Source: Caldilineales bacterium (lineage in GTDB: Bacteria > Chloroflexota > Anaerolineae > Caldilineales > Caldilineaceae). Taken from it: DNA of 54,260 bases. Each line of letters starts with the position of its first letter. Position 1 is the stretch's first letter. Made by a program: the position numbers and the translations under genes. Of this stretch, positions 16,629 through 25,408 are shown piece by piece. The stretch lies in assembly GCA_012271135.1 (NCBI GenBank), contig JAAXGZ010000116.1:1-54260 (forward strand). Direction: 5' to 3'. The notes under the pieces are model-generated. The model saw only the letters and a program-made list of their open reading frames with translations, was not told where the DNA came from and did no database searches.

Positions 16629-17091
16629 TGGGCGAGCCCATGGTTTCCGGCATCAACGAGATACCATTGCCGACCTGCCGGTTGGTTGCCTTCCCGAGCA
16701 ACCGTCGGGCTTGATGGACTTGAGACATGGTTGGACAGCTATCGGTTCCCGAATGCGGTGCCGGTACATTTCCAGCTCGCGGAGTTGGGTCTGGAGATTT
16801 CTTGCAACTTCGGCAATGCCCTCATCATTTGTGGCAGCAGCCACGAGGGAAGGTTGGCAGGAGTGGAACCGGCCCAGACCCCGAGCCGCGTCCCGTGGTG
16901 ATTGGGCATCTCTGCGAGGAACTCCGGCCTGACAATGGCACGAGGCCGGCTTGTGCAGCGTCACCATGCATGTGGCGTGGAGTTCCGGGAATGCGTCACA
17001 TGCCGGTGGGCCGGTTCACAAGCACAAAGACATCGAGTCGGTTTCTTTGACGAGGGCAGTGCCACCGGTACACGGACCCTTCAGTACATGT
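16629..17091. other. Non-coding stretch with degraded sequence
   Basis: Roughly 460 bases after the MNT gene. Open frames of 70-104 codons occur on both strands (for example minus strand 16653-16967), but none has a recognisable family, a good ribosome binding site and sensible composition together. A stretch near 16740-16850 on the plus strand (HFQLAELGLEISCNFGNALI) could be a fragment of a glyoxalase-fold protein, but the similarity is too weak to call. Confidence 0.4.
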
Positions 17092-17262
17092 TTACTTGCG
17101 TGCGTCCTGTCGTTCCAAGGGACCCGACCAGGCAAGAATCTGTGTATCTCGCGTCAGCAAGACGTGTTCCTGCAATGCTGTGGAGACAATGATGCGATCC
17201 GCTGGATCACGATGGAAATCCCGCAAATGAAGTCCAAGACCGAAACCTGGTTGGTGATGCAG
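17092..17262 (-). pseudogene. VapC-type PIN toxin fossil, C-terminal part
   Basis: On the minus strand the frame ending at 17092 reads LHLRDFHRDPADRIIVSTAL, then QEHVLLTRDTQILAW and stops after about 20 more residues. The D-P-A-D-R-I-I-V-A-T-A-L and T-x-D-x-x-I-L segments are the C-terminal half of VapC toxins. Upstream of 17262 the frame has stops and the N-terminal half, including the first catalytic Asp, cannot be found in any frame. No antitoxin gene is visible beside it. Confidence 0.65.
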
Positions 17263-17536
17263 GATTCTTCCGGGACACCCTCAGCATGTGCATCCGAGGC
17301 TGTATCAACGAGATTGAAACAGGGCCGGCCATGTCCCTAACGAAGTGGCATCAGGGAATTCGGGCAACCAGATTTGCTGGCTTGTCATGACCCATTGGTC
17401 GGACACCGGACATGAGAACAACACATGCCTGACCCTCTTGCCCGAAGGAGGGCAGTCGAACCATTCCGATTCCAATTGCCTGTCCTCGTGGGAATCTCAT
17501 AAGGTCCATGTCGGAGCTGGCTTGGAACCAAGTACT

Positions 17537-19120
17537 TCAACAGTCCTGTTGGCCGGCATAATTGGGGCTTCCGGCAGCTAGATAACCGTTACTGCGACCG
17601 TCGGAACTGTTACTGACCCAGAACGAGTAGAGGCTGCCCTGACGCAGCAGGAACCTGAACTGCACTGGCCGGCCGATTATGCCCGACAGGTCTCCATCAT
17701 TTCTCCAGACCACTTCAGCCTTGGTGCTGTTCCCGATGACAGGACGGCATAGACTGGCCGCGAATGGCTGAATGACGTCTCCCTGCTCATCGACGACTTC
17801 AACCCTCAGTTCACCTGTTGGACAATCGACATTGACGAAGAGGCGACTGCCTGAGAACCGAACAGGCCGGGTGGACAGCACCCTTTGCTTCGGTCCTGAG
17901 TCCAAGGACGCAAATCCGTCCCTGCGCAGCGTGGCTAGGCCAGTGGCACCGCCGGCATACATCGCGTTGTCCTGTTCAAACCCGCCGGTTTCGCCGGGCT
18001 TCAGGACCGACCCCTGGCCGGAGAACGCGCCGAAATAGAACCAAAGCTCATCGTCCATCACCAGACAGAGGCCGCCTGCCGCGTGAATGTATCCGTAGTT
18101 CCAATCGCCCCAGTGGCGGCTGGATGCGATGAAAGCCTCCCGGTGGGGCCGGTGCCAGTGGAAGCCATCCCGGCTGTAGGCTAGCTGGATGTCGTTGATT
18201 TTGGGTCTGCCCAGACGTGCGGCGTCCGGGTTTTCAGATCCGTGGAAGATGGCCAAGGCCCCCAGCAAAATGCTTTCGTAGGCCACCGCATTGACATCGT
18301 AGAGTTGGGTCTTCAGGCCTAGGAACCGGTCGGGCCGATCCAACCGATCCGTACGCGCCCAGCGAACCTGTGCCCCGTCCTGCCAACGGGAAGCGGTCAC
18401 GAAGTCCTCGTGTTCGTGGTAGGACCGCGCCCGTTGGTTCCAGCTCTCCCGGATGCTGAACACCCATCGGTCGAGAAAGGGATTGTGGAAGAAGCTGGAA
18501 TTGTCCCCGCACTGCGAGGTGGCACCCAGGTCCCTCCAGTGAACCCCGTCCGGTGATCGATAGATGTGGCCAGCCTGTCCACCTGGCCGGCGCCAGTAGA
18601 TGAACATCTTGTAGCGGGAGTCGGGTTCGGCGTTGGCATCCAGCCAGACCAAGGCTCCGTCCCGGCGATGGGACATCGGGTGGTGGATGACGGCATTGGT
18701 TCCGGGAACCACGTCCAAGTCGGGTCGGTGCCAGTCCAAACCGTCCTCGCTGATGGTCAGGGCTGTCCCGTCAAACCAGCCGGCTTGGTACCACAATTTG
18801 AACAGTCCATCCTTCGGGTCGTACCACGCGCCGTCGTTGAACGGGGCCGCCACCGGACAGTGGTCGTTGTTCAGCTCCAGGGAGGTTTGTGGCCACAGCA
18901 CCGGCGAAGCCGGATGGAGGCGGGCTGCATGGTACGTGCGGCGAAGGGTGGAGTGCTCGATGAGGAAGTCGTCGACAAACAGTTGCCTGCCGGTATTGAT
19001 GGGTAACACCTTCGGCGGGCTTGTCAGGTAGGGAACAGGCAGCGGATCGGAACCCGGGCCTATGTGTTCGGGCGGCCAGGGAGTTGGAAGACGGATGCCG
19101 TTGGGAAGTTCTGCGTGCAT
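17537..19120 (-). CDS. Glycosyl hydrolase-like beta-propeller protein of unknown specificity
   Basis: A 527-residue protein without an obvious signal peptide. It looks like a five-bladed propeller of the GH32/GH43/GH130-like type seen in uncharacterised proteins of Planctomycetes and related bacteria. Repeating elements are typical: LFKLWYQAGWFDGTALTISE, DGLDWHRPDLDV, YKMFIYWRR, SPDGVHWRDLG and AYSRDGFHWHRP. An early motif GRQLFVDDFLIE is common at the start of such proteins. The C-terminal 130 residues form a beta-rich add-on domain. The ATG at 19120 is preceded by GAAGGAG; the open frame extends further upstream but without conservation. It is divergently oriented to the ABC transporter operon, so it may act on the same carbohydrate. 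Confidence 0.82.
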   Translation of the reverse strand: MHAELPNGIRLPTPWPPEHIGPGSDPLPVPYLTSPPKVLPINTGRQLFVDDFLIEHSTLRRTYHAARLHPASPVLWPQTSLELNNDHCPVAAPFNDGAWYDPKDGLFKLWYQAGWFDGTALTISEDGLDWHRPDLDVVPGTNAVIHHPMSHRRDGALVWLDANAEPDSRYKMFIYWRRPGGQAGHIYRSPDGVHWRDLGATSQCGDNSSFFHNPFLDRWVFSIRESWNQRARSYHEHEDFVTASRWQDGAQVRWARTDRLDRPDRFLGLKTQLYDVNAVAYESILLGALAIFHGSENPDAARLGRPKINDIQLAYSRDGFHWHRPHREAFIASSRHWGDWNYGYIHAAGGLCLVMDDELWFYFGAFSGQGSVLKPGETGGFEQDNAMYAGGATGLATLRRDGFASLDSGPKQRVLSTRPVRFSGSRLFVNVDCPTGELRVEVVDEQGDVIQPFAASLCRPVIGNSTKAEVVWRNDGDLSGIIGRPVQFRFLLRQGSLYSFWVSNSSDGRSNGYLAAGSPNYAGQQDC

Positions 19121-19462
19121 GAGTGTCTCCTTCGTCGTTGAGGCTTGTGATACCCCTAATGGCCCATTGGAGATTGACTTCAACTGTGGTGGCTTGTCAT
19201 CTGTATGCCCGTCGTGCGTGTCCCGCAGCTGTCGAGTCGGGACCGGGTGTGTGAGCCGTGTTCGGTAGCTGGGAGGAAGGTCTTGGCGATGCAAGTTGGG
19301 CGAAGATCCAATCCGGTTCGGAATCCATGTTTCCAACTGTACTCGCCGAAGCACACGACAGCGCTTCGGATTCTGAAGCATTGAATCATGTCAGGAAGTG
19401 CGTTTGTGCTACGCTGAATCCGCCAATCGGTACCCAATTGCATATTCACAGGAGTGACACCC
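19121..19462. other. Divergent intergenic region, probable promoters
   Basis: This 342-base gap separates the minus-strand propeller gene from the plus-strand ABC operon, so promoters for both should lie here. On the plus strand an extended -10-like TGCTACGCT is at 19407-19415, about 50 bases before the start codon, but no good -35 is spaced for it. The sequence AGGAG at 19450-19454 is the ribosome binding site of the next gene. No gene is recognised. Confidence 0.4.
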
Positions 19463-21133
19463 ATGAGGTTGCTGAAGATCCTTGGCCTGTTGGCCGTCCT
19501 GATGGTTGCGCTGGCAGCGTGCGCCCCCGCCGCTGCACCGGCCGACACGGGCGACGACATGATGGCGGAGGAAGCATCGATGCTTCCGGACGATGCCGCC
19601 GACGAACAGGTGCTGCGCATTGCCACCGGCTCGACCGGAGCCAACAGCTTCACGTTCTACCCGATGTCGGGTGGTGGCGATCACCAGAGTTGGATGCCCC
19701 TGCTGTACGTGCCCCCGCTCTTCTTTGATGTGGACGGCAATCTGAGCTACGGCGTGTTCGACAGCGCGGTATCCAGTGAAGGCGACACGGTCTGGACCTT
19801 CACCGTGGATCCCCGGGCCCAGTGGTCGGACGGCACCCCCATTACGGCCCAGCAGGTGGTAGGCACCTGGAACCGCATGGCCGATCCCCTCACGGAGCAC
19901 GGCCGCATTCCACAGTACATCGGCAACGTGCAGGGTTTCGCCGCGGCGCGCGCCGATGAGGCCGACACCGTTTCCGGCCTGGTGGCGCTCGACGACAGCA
20001 CGGTGCAGGCGACCCTCGATGTGCCCGATTCCATTTTCCACTGGCGTATTGCCACCACGCACACGAATCCGATCAAGATCGACGACGTGACGGACGAGAA
20101 CCTGAGCACCTTCTGGCTGCCCGAGAACGAACCCGCCGTCAGCGGTCCCTACATGCTCACCGAGTACGACCCGGATCTGGGCGTGGCCACGATGGAGCCC
20201 AACCCCAACTGGTGGATGGACGAGGGGCCGTACCTGGACCGCATTGAGTTCATGTTCGTGACGGACCAGAACACCGCAGCCACAATGGTGCAGAACAACC
20301 AGGTCAGCTTCGTCATGACCGGCCTGCCGCCGGCGCTCCGGGCTGCCCATCCCGACTACTTCCGGACGATCAAGTCCATCGGCTTCAATTCGTTCTGGAT
20401 TACGGATCAGGTTGAGCCGACCAGCGATCCCAAGGTCCGGGAAGCCTTGTACTTGGCGGTCGACATGGAAGCGGTCCACAAGGCCGCCTTCCCCGAGGGC
20501 AACGCGGCTTTGCCGACCCAGCTCCTCGATCCCAACGTGAGCTGCTGGGATCCCGACAACAACTGGGGCGACGACTACGATCCCGAGGCGGCCCGGGCGG
20601 CCTTGGCGGAGTCCAGCTACGGCAGCGCCGAGAACCTGCCCAAGCTGCGGGTCACCCCCCGGGCCTCCGCGCCCACCCTGAATCGGGCCCTGGAGGCCGT
20701 CATGGAAATGTGGCGCCAGAACCTGGGCATCACGAACATTGAGTTCAAGACGCGTCCGGACGAATTCGGCGAGGATGCCGAACTGGTCAACCTGTCCCGT
20801 GACGATGTGGTCATCCGCTTCCCCGACGGCGCGACCTACGCCTGGGTGGGCATGCACAGCGGTGGTCCCATCGCCCGCGGTTCGATGCTCAAGGGCTACA
20901 ACAATCCCGAGGTGGACGCCCTGATTGAGGCCGCCCAGGCCCTGTCGCCCGACGATCCGGGCCGGTGCGAGAACACCCGCGCCGCCCAGGAACTCTTCAT
21001 GGCGGACCGTGTTGGCATGTTCTTCGGCATTCCCGAAGGCTACGGTAGCGTGGGCGAGGAAGTGGCCAACTTCGAGCGCGGGCCCGATGTGGGCCTGATT
21101 GCCCCCTGGCGCATCTACATGCGGGAGCAGTAA
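19463..21133 (+). CDS. ABC transporter substrate-binding lipoprotein, peptide/nickel family (SBP family 5)
   Basis: A 556-residue extracytoplasmic binding protein. The N-terminus MRLLKILGLLAVLMVALAAC has the lipobox L-A-A-C with Cys20, followed by an Ala/Pro-rich linker (APAAAPADTG). The body is the DppA/OppA fold with SDGTPITAQQVVGTWNRMAD and later ALYLAVDMEAVHKAAFPEG. The ATG at 19463 follows AGGAG; a GTG nine bases earlier would overlap that site. Family members import oligopeptides but in many bacteria also oligosaccharides or sugar acids. Two permease genes follow; a strong stem-loop sits between. No ATPase genes are in this operon. Confidence 0.94.
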   Translation: MRLLKILGLLAVLMVALAACAPAAAPADTGDDMMAEEASMLPDDAADEQVLRIATGSTGANSFTFYPMSGGGDHQSWMPLLYVPPLFFDVDGNLSYGVFDSAVSSEGDTVWTFTVDPRAQWSDGTPITAQQVVGTWNRMADPLTEHGRIPQYIGNVQGFAAARADEADTVSGLVALDDSTVQATLDVPDSIFHWRIATTHTNPIKIDDVTDENLSTFWLPENEPAVSGPYMLTEYDPDLGVATMEPNPNWWMDEGPYLDRIEFMFVTDQNTAATMVQNNQVSFVMTGLPPALRAAHPDYFRTIKSIGFNSFWITDQVEPTSDPKVREALYLAVDMEAVHKAAFPEGNAALPTQLLDPNVSCWDPDNNWGDDYDPEAARAALAESSYGSAENLPKLRVTPRASAPTLNRALEAVMEMWRQNLGITNIEFKTRPDEFGEDAELVNLSRDDVVIRFPDGATYAWVGMHSGGPIARGSMLKGYNNPEVDALIEAAQALSPDDPGRCENTRAAQELFMADRVGMFFGIPEGYGSVGEEVANFERGPDVGLIAPWRIYMREQ

Positions 21134-21149
21134 CCCTCCCCATCCTTGC

Positions 21150-21192
21150 TGGTCAATCCCGGATGTGATTGAACCGCGTCCGGGATTGACCA
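21150..21192 (+). promoter_or_regulatory. 14-bp perfect inverted repeat between binding-protein and permease genes
   Basis: TGGTCAATCCCGGA (21150-21163) and TCCGGGATTGACCA (21179-21192) form a perfect 14-bp stem with a 15-base loop, starting 17 bases after the stop of the binding protein. No U-tract follows, so it may be read through. Similar intercistronic hairpins after binding-protein genes stabilise the upstream mRNA and keep the binding protein in excess over permeases (as in malE-malF). Confidence 0.75.
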
Positions 21193-21241
21193 ACGAACTG
21201 TGTGTATTGCCTGGTATTGACTTGGTTCTGGGCCGGATCCC

Positions 21242-22186
21242 ATGACCGTCTATTTGCTCACCCGCCTGGTGCGCTGGGGCAGCGGCCTGCTGCTCATCCT
21301 CTTTATTTCCTACGCCATGATGTTCTACGGCGCGGGGGATCCCATCAAGCGCATGTTCCTCGATCAGGAGCAGGGCAGCCTCGTGCTTGAGGAGGAGGTG
21401 CTGGAGGCGCTGCGCAAGAAGTACGGCATCGACCAGCCCTTCCCGGAACAGTTCCGGCGTTACCTCGCCAAACTGGCCGTCGGTGACTTGGGCTTTTCCA
21501 TCCGGGAGAAGCGACCGGTCAACCGCATGGTGCAGGTCCGCCTGCCCATTTCGATGCAAATTGGTTTTGCCGCTGTCCTATTCATGGTGATTGTGGGCAT
21601 TCCCCTGGGAGTGTGGGCGGCCCTGCACCACAACAGCGCGGTGGATCAGTTCATCGTTGGATTCATCGTGTTCATCAACGCGGTGCCCATCTTTGTCATC
21701 ACCCCGCTCCTACTCTGGTTTCTGGTCGTGGTCGTCGGCATCATGGACGTGCCCTACGGCTGGAAGGGCCTGTTCCATGGCCAGGTGATCCTGCCCGTAA
21801 TCGTGCTGAGTTTCGGTGCCATGCCGACCGTGATCCGGCAGACCCGCGCCGCGATGCTGGACACCCTGTCCCAGGACTACATCCGCACGGCACGGGCCAA
21901 GGGCCTGACCAGCCGCCTGGTGATCTTTCGGCATATGCTGCGGCCCGTTCTCATCCCGGTCCTGACCTCTGTGGGCCTGATCATGATCGGCCTGGTCAAC
22001 GGTGCCCTGTTCATCGAACTCATCTTCAACATCCCCGGGTTTGGCCATATCGCCATCACGGCCCTGCGCACCGTCGACTATCCGGTGATCATGGCCACCG
22101 TGTTCATCGGGGCCCTGATCGTGATGGTGGGCAACATGCTGGTGGACCTGGCCTATCCCCTGCTGGATCCGCGCATTACCCGCTAG
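21242..22186 (+). CDS. Peptide-type ABC transporter permease, DppB-like
   Basis: A 314-residue inner-membrane permease. The N-terminus MTVYLLTRLVRWGSGLLLIL is the typical DppB first membrane segment, followed by the periplasmic loop with KYGIDQPFPEQFRRYL and the EAA-type loop (RTARAKGLTSRLVIFRHML) that contacts the ATPase. The C-terminal NIPGFGHIAITALRTVDYPV is diagnostic of the family. It pairs with the following DppC-like gene (12-base gap) to form the membrane channel for the substrate delivered by the upstream lipoprotein. Confidence 0.94.
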   Translation: MTVYLLTRLVRWGSGLLLILFISYAMMFYGAGDPIKRMFLDQEQGSLVLEEEVLEALRKKYGIDQPFPEQFRRYLAKLAVGDLGFSIREKRPVNRMVQVRLPISMQIGFAAVLFMVIVGIPLGVWAALHHNSAVDQFIVGFIVFINAVPIFVITPLLLWFLVVVVGIMDVPYGWKGLFHGQVILPVIVLSFGAMPTVIRQTRAAMLDTLSQDYIRTARAKGLTSRLVIFRHMLRPVLIPVLTSVGLIMIGLVNGALFIELIFNIPGFGHIAITALRTVDYPVIMATVFIGALIVMVGNMLVDLAYPLLDPRITR

Positions 22187-22198
22187 GCGACCACACCC

Positions 22199-23179
22199 AT
22201 GGCTGCCACGGTTCCCAGCGACCGCTTGACATCCCTGTCCCAACCCGAGGAGGTGGCGCAGCGGAACCTCTGGAAGGAGGCCCTGCACCGGCTGTTCCTG
22301 AACCGCTTGGCGACCCTGGGGCTGATCGTGGTGGTTCTGTTCATCCTGGCGGGGTTGGCGGGGCCTTACATAACCCCTTACGACTTTCTGGAGCAGGAAA
22401 TCGACAACGCCCTGGCCAAGCCGACCGTCCAGCATTGGCTGGGGACGGATGCCCTGGGCCGGGATATTCTGTCGCGCCTGTTGCACGGGGCGCGCACCGC
22501 TGCGTTCGTGGGCTTCTTCACCACCGCCATCTCCCTTTTCATCGGCATCGTGCTGGGCGGAATCGCCGGTTACGTACGGGGTTTGGCGGATGAATTCCTG
22601 ATGTGGCTGACGGATGTGACCATGTCCGTGCCGGGCCTGCTGCTGGCCATGCTCATGAACACGGCGCTGAAGCGGCCGATTGCGGCCTGGTTCGACGACA
22701 TGTACATGCAGACCAAGAACCCCTTCTACCTCGACACCCTGTGGCTGGACTTCGTGCTGGTATTCGGGGCGCTGGCCTTCATCAGCTGGCCCGGGTTCGC
22801 CAGGCTGCTGCGCGGCCAGGTGCTGTCGGTGCGCGAGACCCTCTATGTCGAGGCAGCGCGGGCCATTGGCGTTGACGAACGCCGCATCCTGACCCACTAC
22901 ATCATTCCCAACGCCATCGGTCCCATCATCGTGACCGTGACCGCCGGCGTGGGCGGGGCCATCACGCTGGAATCCGGGTTGAGCTTCCTGGGCATCGGCG
23001 TGCAGCCGCCCAATGCCAGTTGGGGTTCCATGCTGAGCGACAGCTTCAGCCTCTGGATTTCCTTCCCCCACCTGATGATCATTCCGGCGGCCACGATTGG
23101 GGTTATCGTATTCGCGTTCACCTTCCTCGGTGACGGGCTCAACGACGCCCTTAACCCGCGGCAGGTAATCAAGAAGTGA
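22199..23179 (+). CDS. Peptide-type ABC transporter permease, DppC-like
   Basis: A 326-residue permease. The cytoplasmic N-terminus before the first membrane helix (about residues 40-60) and the motif HWLGTDALGRDILSRLLHGA are characteristic of DppC/OppC. The docking loop reads YVEAARAIGVDERRILTHYI, and the end ESGLSFLGIGVQPPNASWGS and DGLNDALNPR are family hallmarks. Compared with DppC of Escherichia coli (about 300 residues) there is an insertion around residues 160-185 (KRPIAAWFDDMYMQTKNPFY). The next gene is an aldolase-type enzyme, not the ATPase pair expected in dpp operons, so the energising subunits must be encoded elsewhere or shared. Confidence 0.94.
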   Translation: MAATVPSDRLTSLSQPEEVAQRNLWKEALHRLFLNRLATLGLIVVVLFILAGLAGPYITPYDFLEQEIDNALAKPTVQHWLGTDALGRDILSRLLHGARTAAFVGFFTTAISLFIGIVLGGIAGYVRGLADEFLMWLTDVTMSVPGLLLAMLMNTALKRPIAAWFDDMYMQTKNPFYLDTLWLDFVLVFGALAFISWPGFARLLRGQVLSVRETLYVEAARAIGVDERRILTHYIIPNAIGPIIVTVTAGVGGAITLESGLSFLGIGVQPPNASWGSMLSDSFSLWISFPHLMIIPAATIGVIVFAFTFLGDGLNDALNPRQVIKK

Positions 23180-23223
23180 TCCGGGCCGGCCGCCATCCCG
23201 ACCCCAGACCAAGGAGCAATCCC

Positions 23224-24210
23224 GTGTTTGAACACCCCTGGAGCGGCGTCTTCGCCGCCACACTCTGTCCCTTCGAACCGCACTTCTTCGACATCGACGT
23301 TGAGGGACTGCAGGCCTATACCCGCTATCTGGCTTCGGTGCCCAACCTGAAGGGCCTGGTCTGCAACGGCCACACTGGCGAGGTCATGGGGCTGAGGCCG
23401 GAGGAAAGGGCCGAGGTCGTGCGGCTAATGAAGGAGGCCGCGGGCGACTGCAAGGTGATCTCGGGCATTTGCTGCGAAGGCAGTTTCGAGGCCATCGACC
23501 ATACGGAGGCGGCCCGGGAGGCGGGGGCCGACGCCATTCTCCTGATGCCGGCACACCACTGGCTACGCTTCGGACGCACGTCGACCACTGCCGTGGGCTA
23601 CTTTGAGGATGTGGCAGTGGCGACCGGCGTGCCCATCATCGTCCATCAATACCCCCAGTGGACCAAAGCCACCTACACGCTTGAGGAAATGCTGGCGCTC
23701 ACGGACATCGATGAGGTCGTGGCCATCAAAATGGGGACCCGCGACATGTCGCGGCTGGGACACGAGCATCGGGTGCTCAAGGAGCACGCCCCCGACGTGC
23801 CGCTGTTGTCCTGCCACGATGAATACCTGTTGGCATCGCTCCTGGCCGGCGCGGACGGAGCCTTGGTCGGGTTTGCCGGTTTTGTTCCGGAACTGATCGT
23901 CGACCTGGTCCACGCGGCGCTGTCCGGCGACTACGAGCGCGCCTATGCCACCCAGGAGGTGGTGTACCGGCTGAACAAGGCGGTCTACCGGTTCGGCGAA
24001 CCCTCTTCGGACGCCCATCAGCGCATGAAGATGGCGATGCACCTGCAGGGCCGCTTCCCCTCGACCACGGTTAGGCCTCCGCTGCGGCCGCTGGACGAGG
24101 CCAACATCCAGCGCATCCGGGATGACCTGGCGGAGTCCGGCTTCGATGAGTGGTACGGTGCCCGCGGGCTACTCCAGGAAGTTGACGCTTCGGTGCTGGC
24201 CGTAGGCTAA
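23224..24210 (+). CDS. Dihydrodipicolinate synthase family protein (class I aldolase)
   Basis: A 328-residue DHDPS/NAL-family TIM barrel. The family signature is present: NGHTGEV at residues 49-55, catalytic Tyr143 in VHQYPQW and the Schiff-base Lys169 in VVAIKMGTRD. Start is GTG at 23224 with AAGGAG seven bases before; an upstream in-frame ATG at 23176 overlaps the permease gene and adds unconserved residues. DHDPS itself makes lysine, but homologues include keto-deoxy sugar-acid aldolases and dehydratases. The position after a transporter and before an oligogalacturonate-lyase-like gene favours a sugar-acid role. The length is greater than that of lysine-pathway DapA (about 292). Confidence 0.91.
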   Translation: MFEHPWSGVFAATLCPFEPHFFDIDVEGLQAYTRYLASVPNLKGLVCNGHTGEVMGLRPEERAEVVRLMKEAAGDCKVISGICCEGSFEAIDHTEAAREAGADAILLMPAHHWLRFGRTSTTAVGYFEDVAVATGVPIIVHQYPQWTKATYTLEEMLALTDIDEVVAIKMGTRDMSRLGHEHRVLKEHAPDVPLLSCHDEYLLASLLAGADGALVGFAGFVPELIVDLVHAALSGDYERAYATQEVVYRLNKAVYRFGEPSSDAHQRMKMAMHLQGRFPSTTVRPPLRPLDEANIQRIRDDLAESGFDEWYGARGLLQEVDASVLAVG

Positions 24211-24232
24211 TCGCGTCAGGGAAGGAAGCATC

Positions 24233-25321
24233 ATGACTAAGGGAGACCGGCTGCCTGCCGAGTCCCGAACATTCCGGGACGAGGCCACGCAGGTGGAAAT
24301 CAGGCAGATCACGTCGCATCCGTCGATCCACCACCAGCCGTTCTTCCTGGTGCCCGCCTATGACGATGCCATGCGCTGGACCCTGTTCACCTCGGGACGC
24401 GGGGGCGCGCCGCAGATATTTGTGGAGGATCGCGCTGCCGGCGACCTGGTGCAGCTCACGGACCGCGACGACGTGGCCGACTTTTCCATCCATCCGTCCC
24501 ACGATGGGGACTGGATCTACTTCACCACCGGCAGCGGCGGCTGGCGCGTCCACACGGAGACGTTTGCCGAGGAGCAGCTGATCGACTTCACAGGCTTGGC
24601 CATGCGGGATGAGGGCATGGTGGCGGCCGCCATGGGCACGACCGCCCTTAGCCGCTGCGACCGTTATTGGGCCGTACGCTTCAAGGACGGAGACAAGGCC
24701 TGCATCGCGGTTGTCGATGTGGAAGCTGGAACCCGCGAGGTGATTCTGCGCCGGGACGATGTCTCCCACATGCAGTTTTGCCCCGACGATTCCGACCTGC
24801 TCTTCTACGCGGGGCCGCTCAAGGACCGCGTGTGGCTGATCCGGCGCGATGGAACCGGCAATCGTCGCCTCTACGAACGTTCGCCAAGCCAGTGGATAAC
24901 CCACGAGGCCTGGATCCCGGGCACGCGGGAGGTGGGGTTCGTGGACTGGCCCAAGGGCATGCAGGCCGTGCACGTGGACACGGGTGCGGTGCGGCTTGTC
25001 ACCTCCTTCAATGCCTGGCACGCGATCGCGTCGCCCGACGGACGGCGCATGGTGGCCGACACCAATTTCCCGGACATCGGCATCCAGGTGTTCGATCCGC
25101 TCGACGGCACCGGTGAGCCCAGTCTCTTGTGCCGGCCCCAGGCCAGCAGTCTGGGCGACCATTGGAATGGTCCGTTTCCCTACGAGGACGGTCCCATTGC
25201 CGTGTACGCGCCGCAGCACACCCATCCCCATCCGTCCTTCTCCCCGGATGGACGGCACGTGATTTACACCAGCGATGCGTCGGGCCATGCACAGGTGTAC
25301 GAGGTGACCCTGCCGGCCTGA
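24233..25321 (+). CDS. Oligogalacturonate lyase-like beta-propeller protein
   Basis: A 362-residue cytoplasmic propeller protein related to oligogalacturonate lyase (PL22) and TolB-like repeats. Blades are seen as DFSIHPSHDGDWIYFTTG, HMQFCPDDSDLLFYAG, AIASPDGRRMVADTN and the final HPHPSFSPDGRHVIYTSD with HAQVYEV. The H-P-H-P-S-F-S-P-D-G end and His residues around THEAW and NAWHA fit the manganese-binding histidines of the lyase. That enzyme cleaves unsaturated galacturonide disaccharides in pectin catabolism. No signal peptide is present. The gene follows the aldolase-like gene by 22 bases, so the operon could handle uronides. Enzymatic activity is inferred, not shown. Confidence 0.8.
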   Translation: MTKGDRLPAESRTFRDEATQVEIRQITSHPSIHHQPFFLVPAYDDAMRWTLFTSGRGGAPQIFVEDRAAGDLVQLTDRDDVADFSIHPSHDGDWIYFTTGSGGWRVHTETFAEEQLIDFTGLAMRDEGMVAAAMGTTALSRCDRYWAVRFKDGDKACIAVVDVEAGTREVILRRDDVSHMQFCPDDSDLLFYAGPLKDRVWLIRRDGTGNRRLYERSPSQWITHEAWIPGTREVGFVDWPKGMQAVHVDTGAVRLVTSFNAWHAIASPDGRRMVADTNFPDIGIQVFDPLDGTGEPSLLCRPQASSLGDHWNGPFPYEDGPIAVYAPQHTHPHPSFSPDGRHVIYTSDASGHAQVYEVTLPA

Positions 25322-25408
25322 TCACCTGTCCCATCCGGCAGCCCGGTCCGGCGGTTGCCTGAACAGCGGACCTAGCCCAATCCACGCCGGCCAGGGAGGC
25401 TTGCCGTG

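Noticed and set aside
16653..16967. A 104-codon minus-strand frame after the MNT gene, with a helix-like segment EGIAEVARNLQTQLRELEMY
   Set aside because: No family match, odd composition elsewhere and no clear ribosome binding site; may be chance.
19409..21559. A 716-codon open frame on the minus strand opposite the binding-protein gene
   Set aside because: It is a mirror of a GC-rich coding sequence: no family, His/Gly/Arg-rich composition, and it covers a well-supported plus-strand lipoprotein gene.
21710..23263. A 517-codon minus-strand frame opposite the permease genes
   Set aside because: Composition is rich in His, Gln, Gly and Arg with no membrane or known domain pattern; the plus strand encodes two clear permeases.
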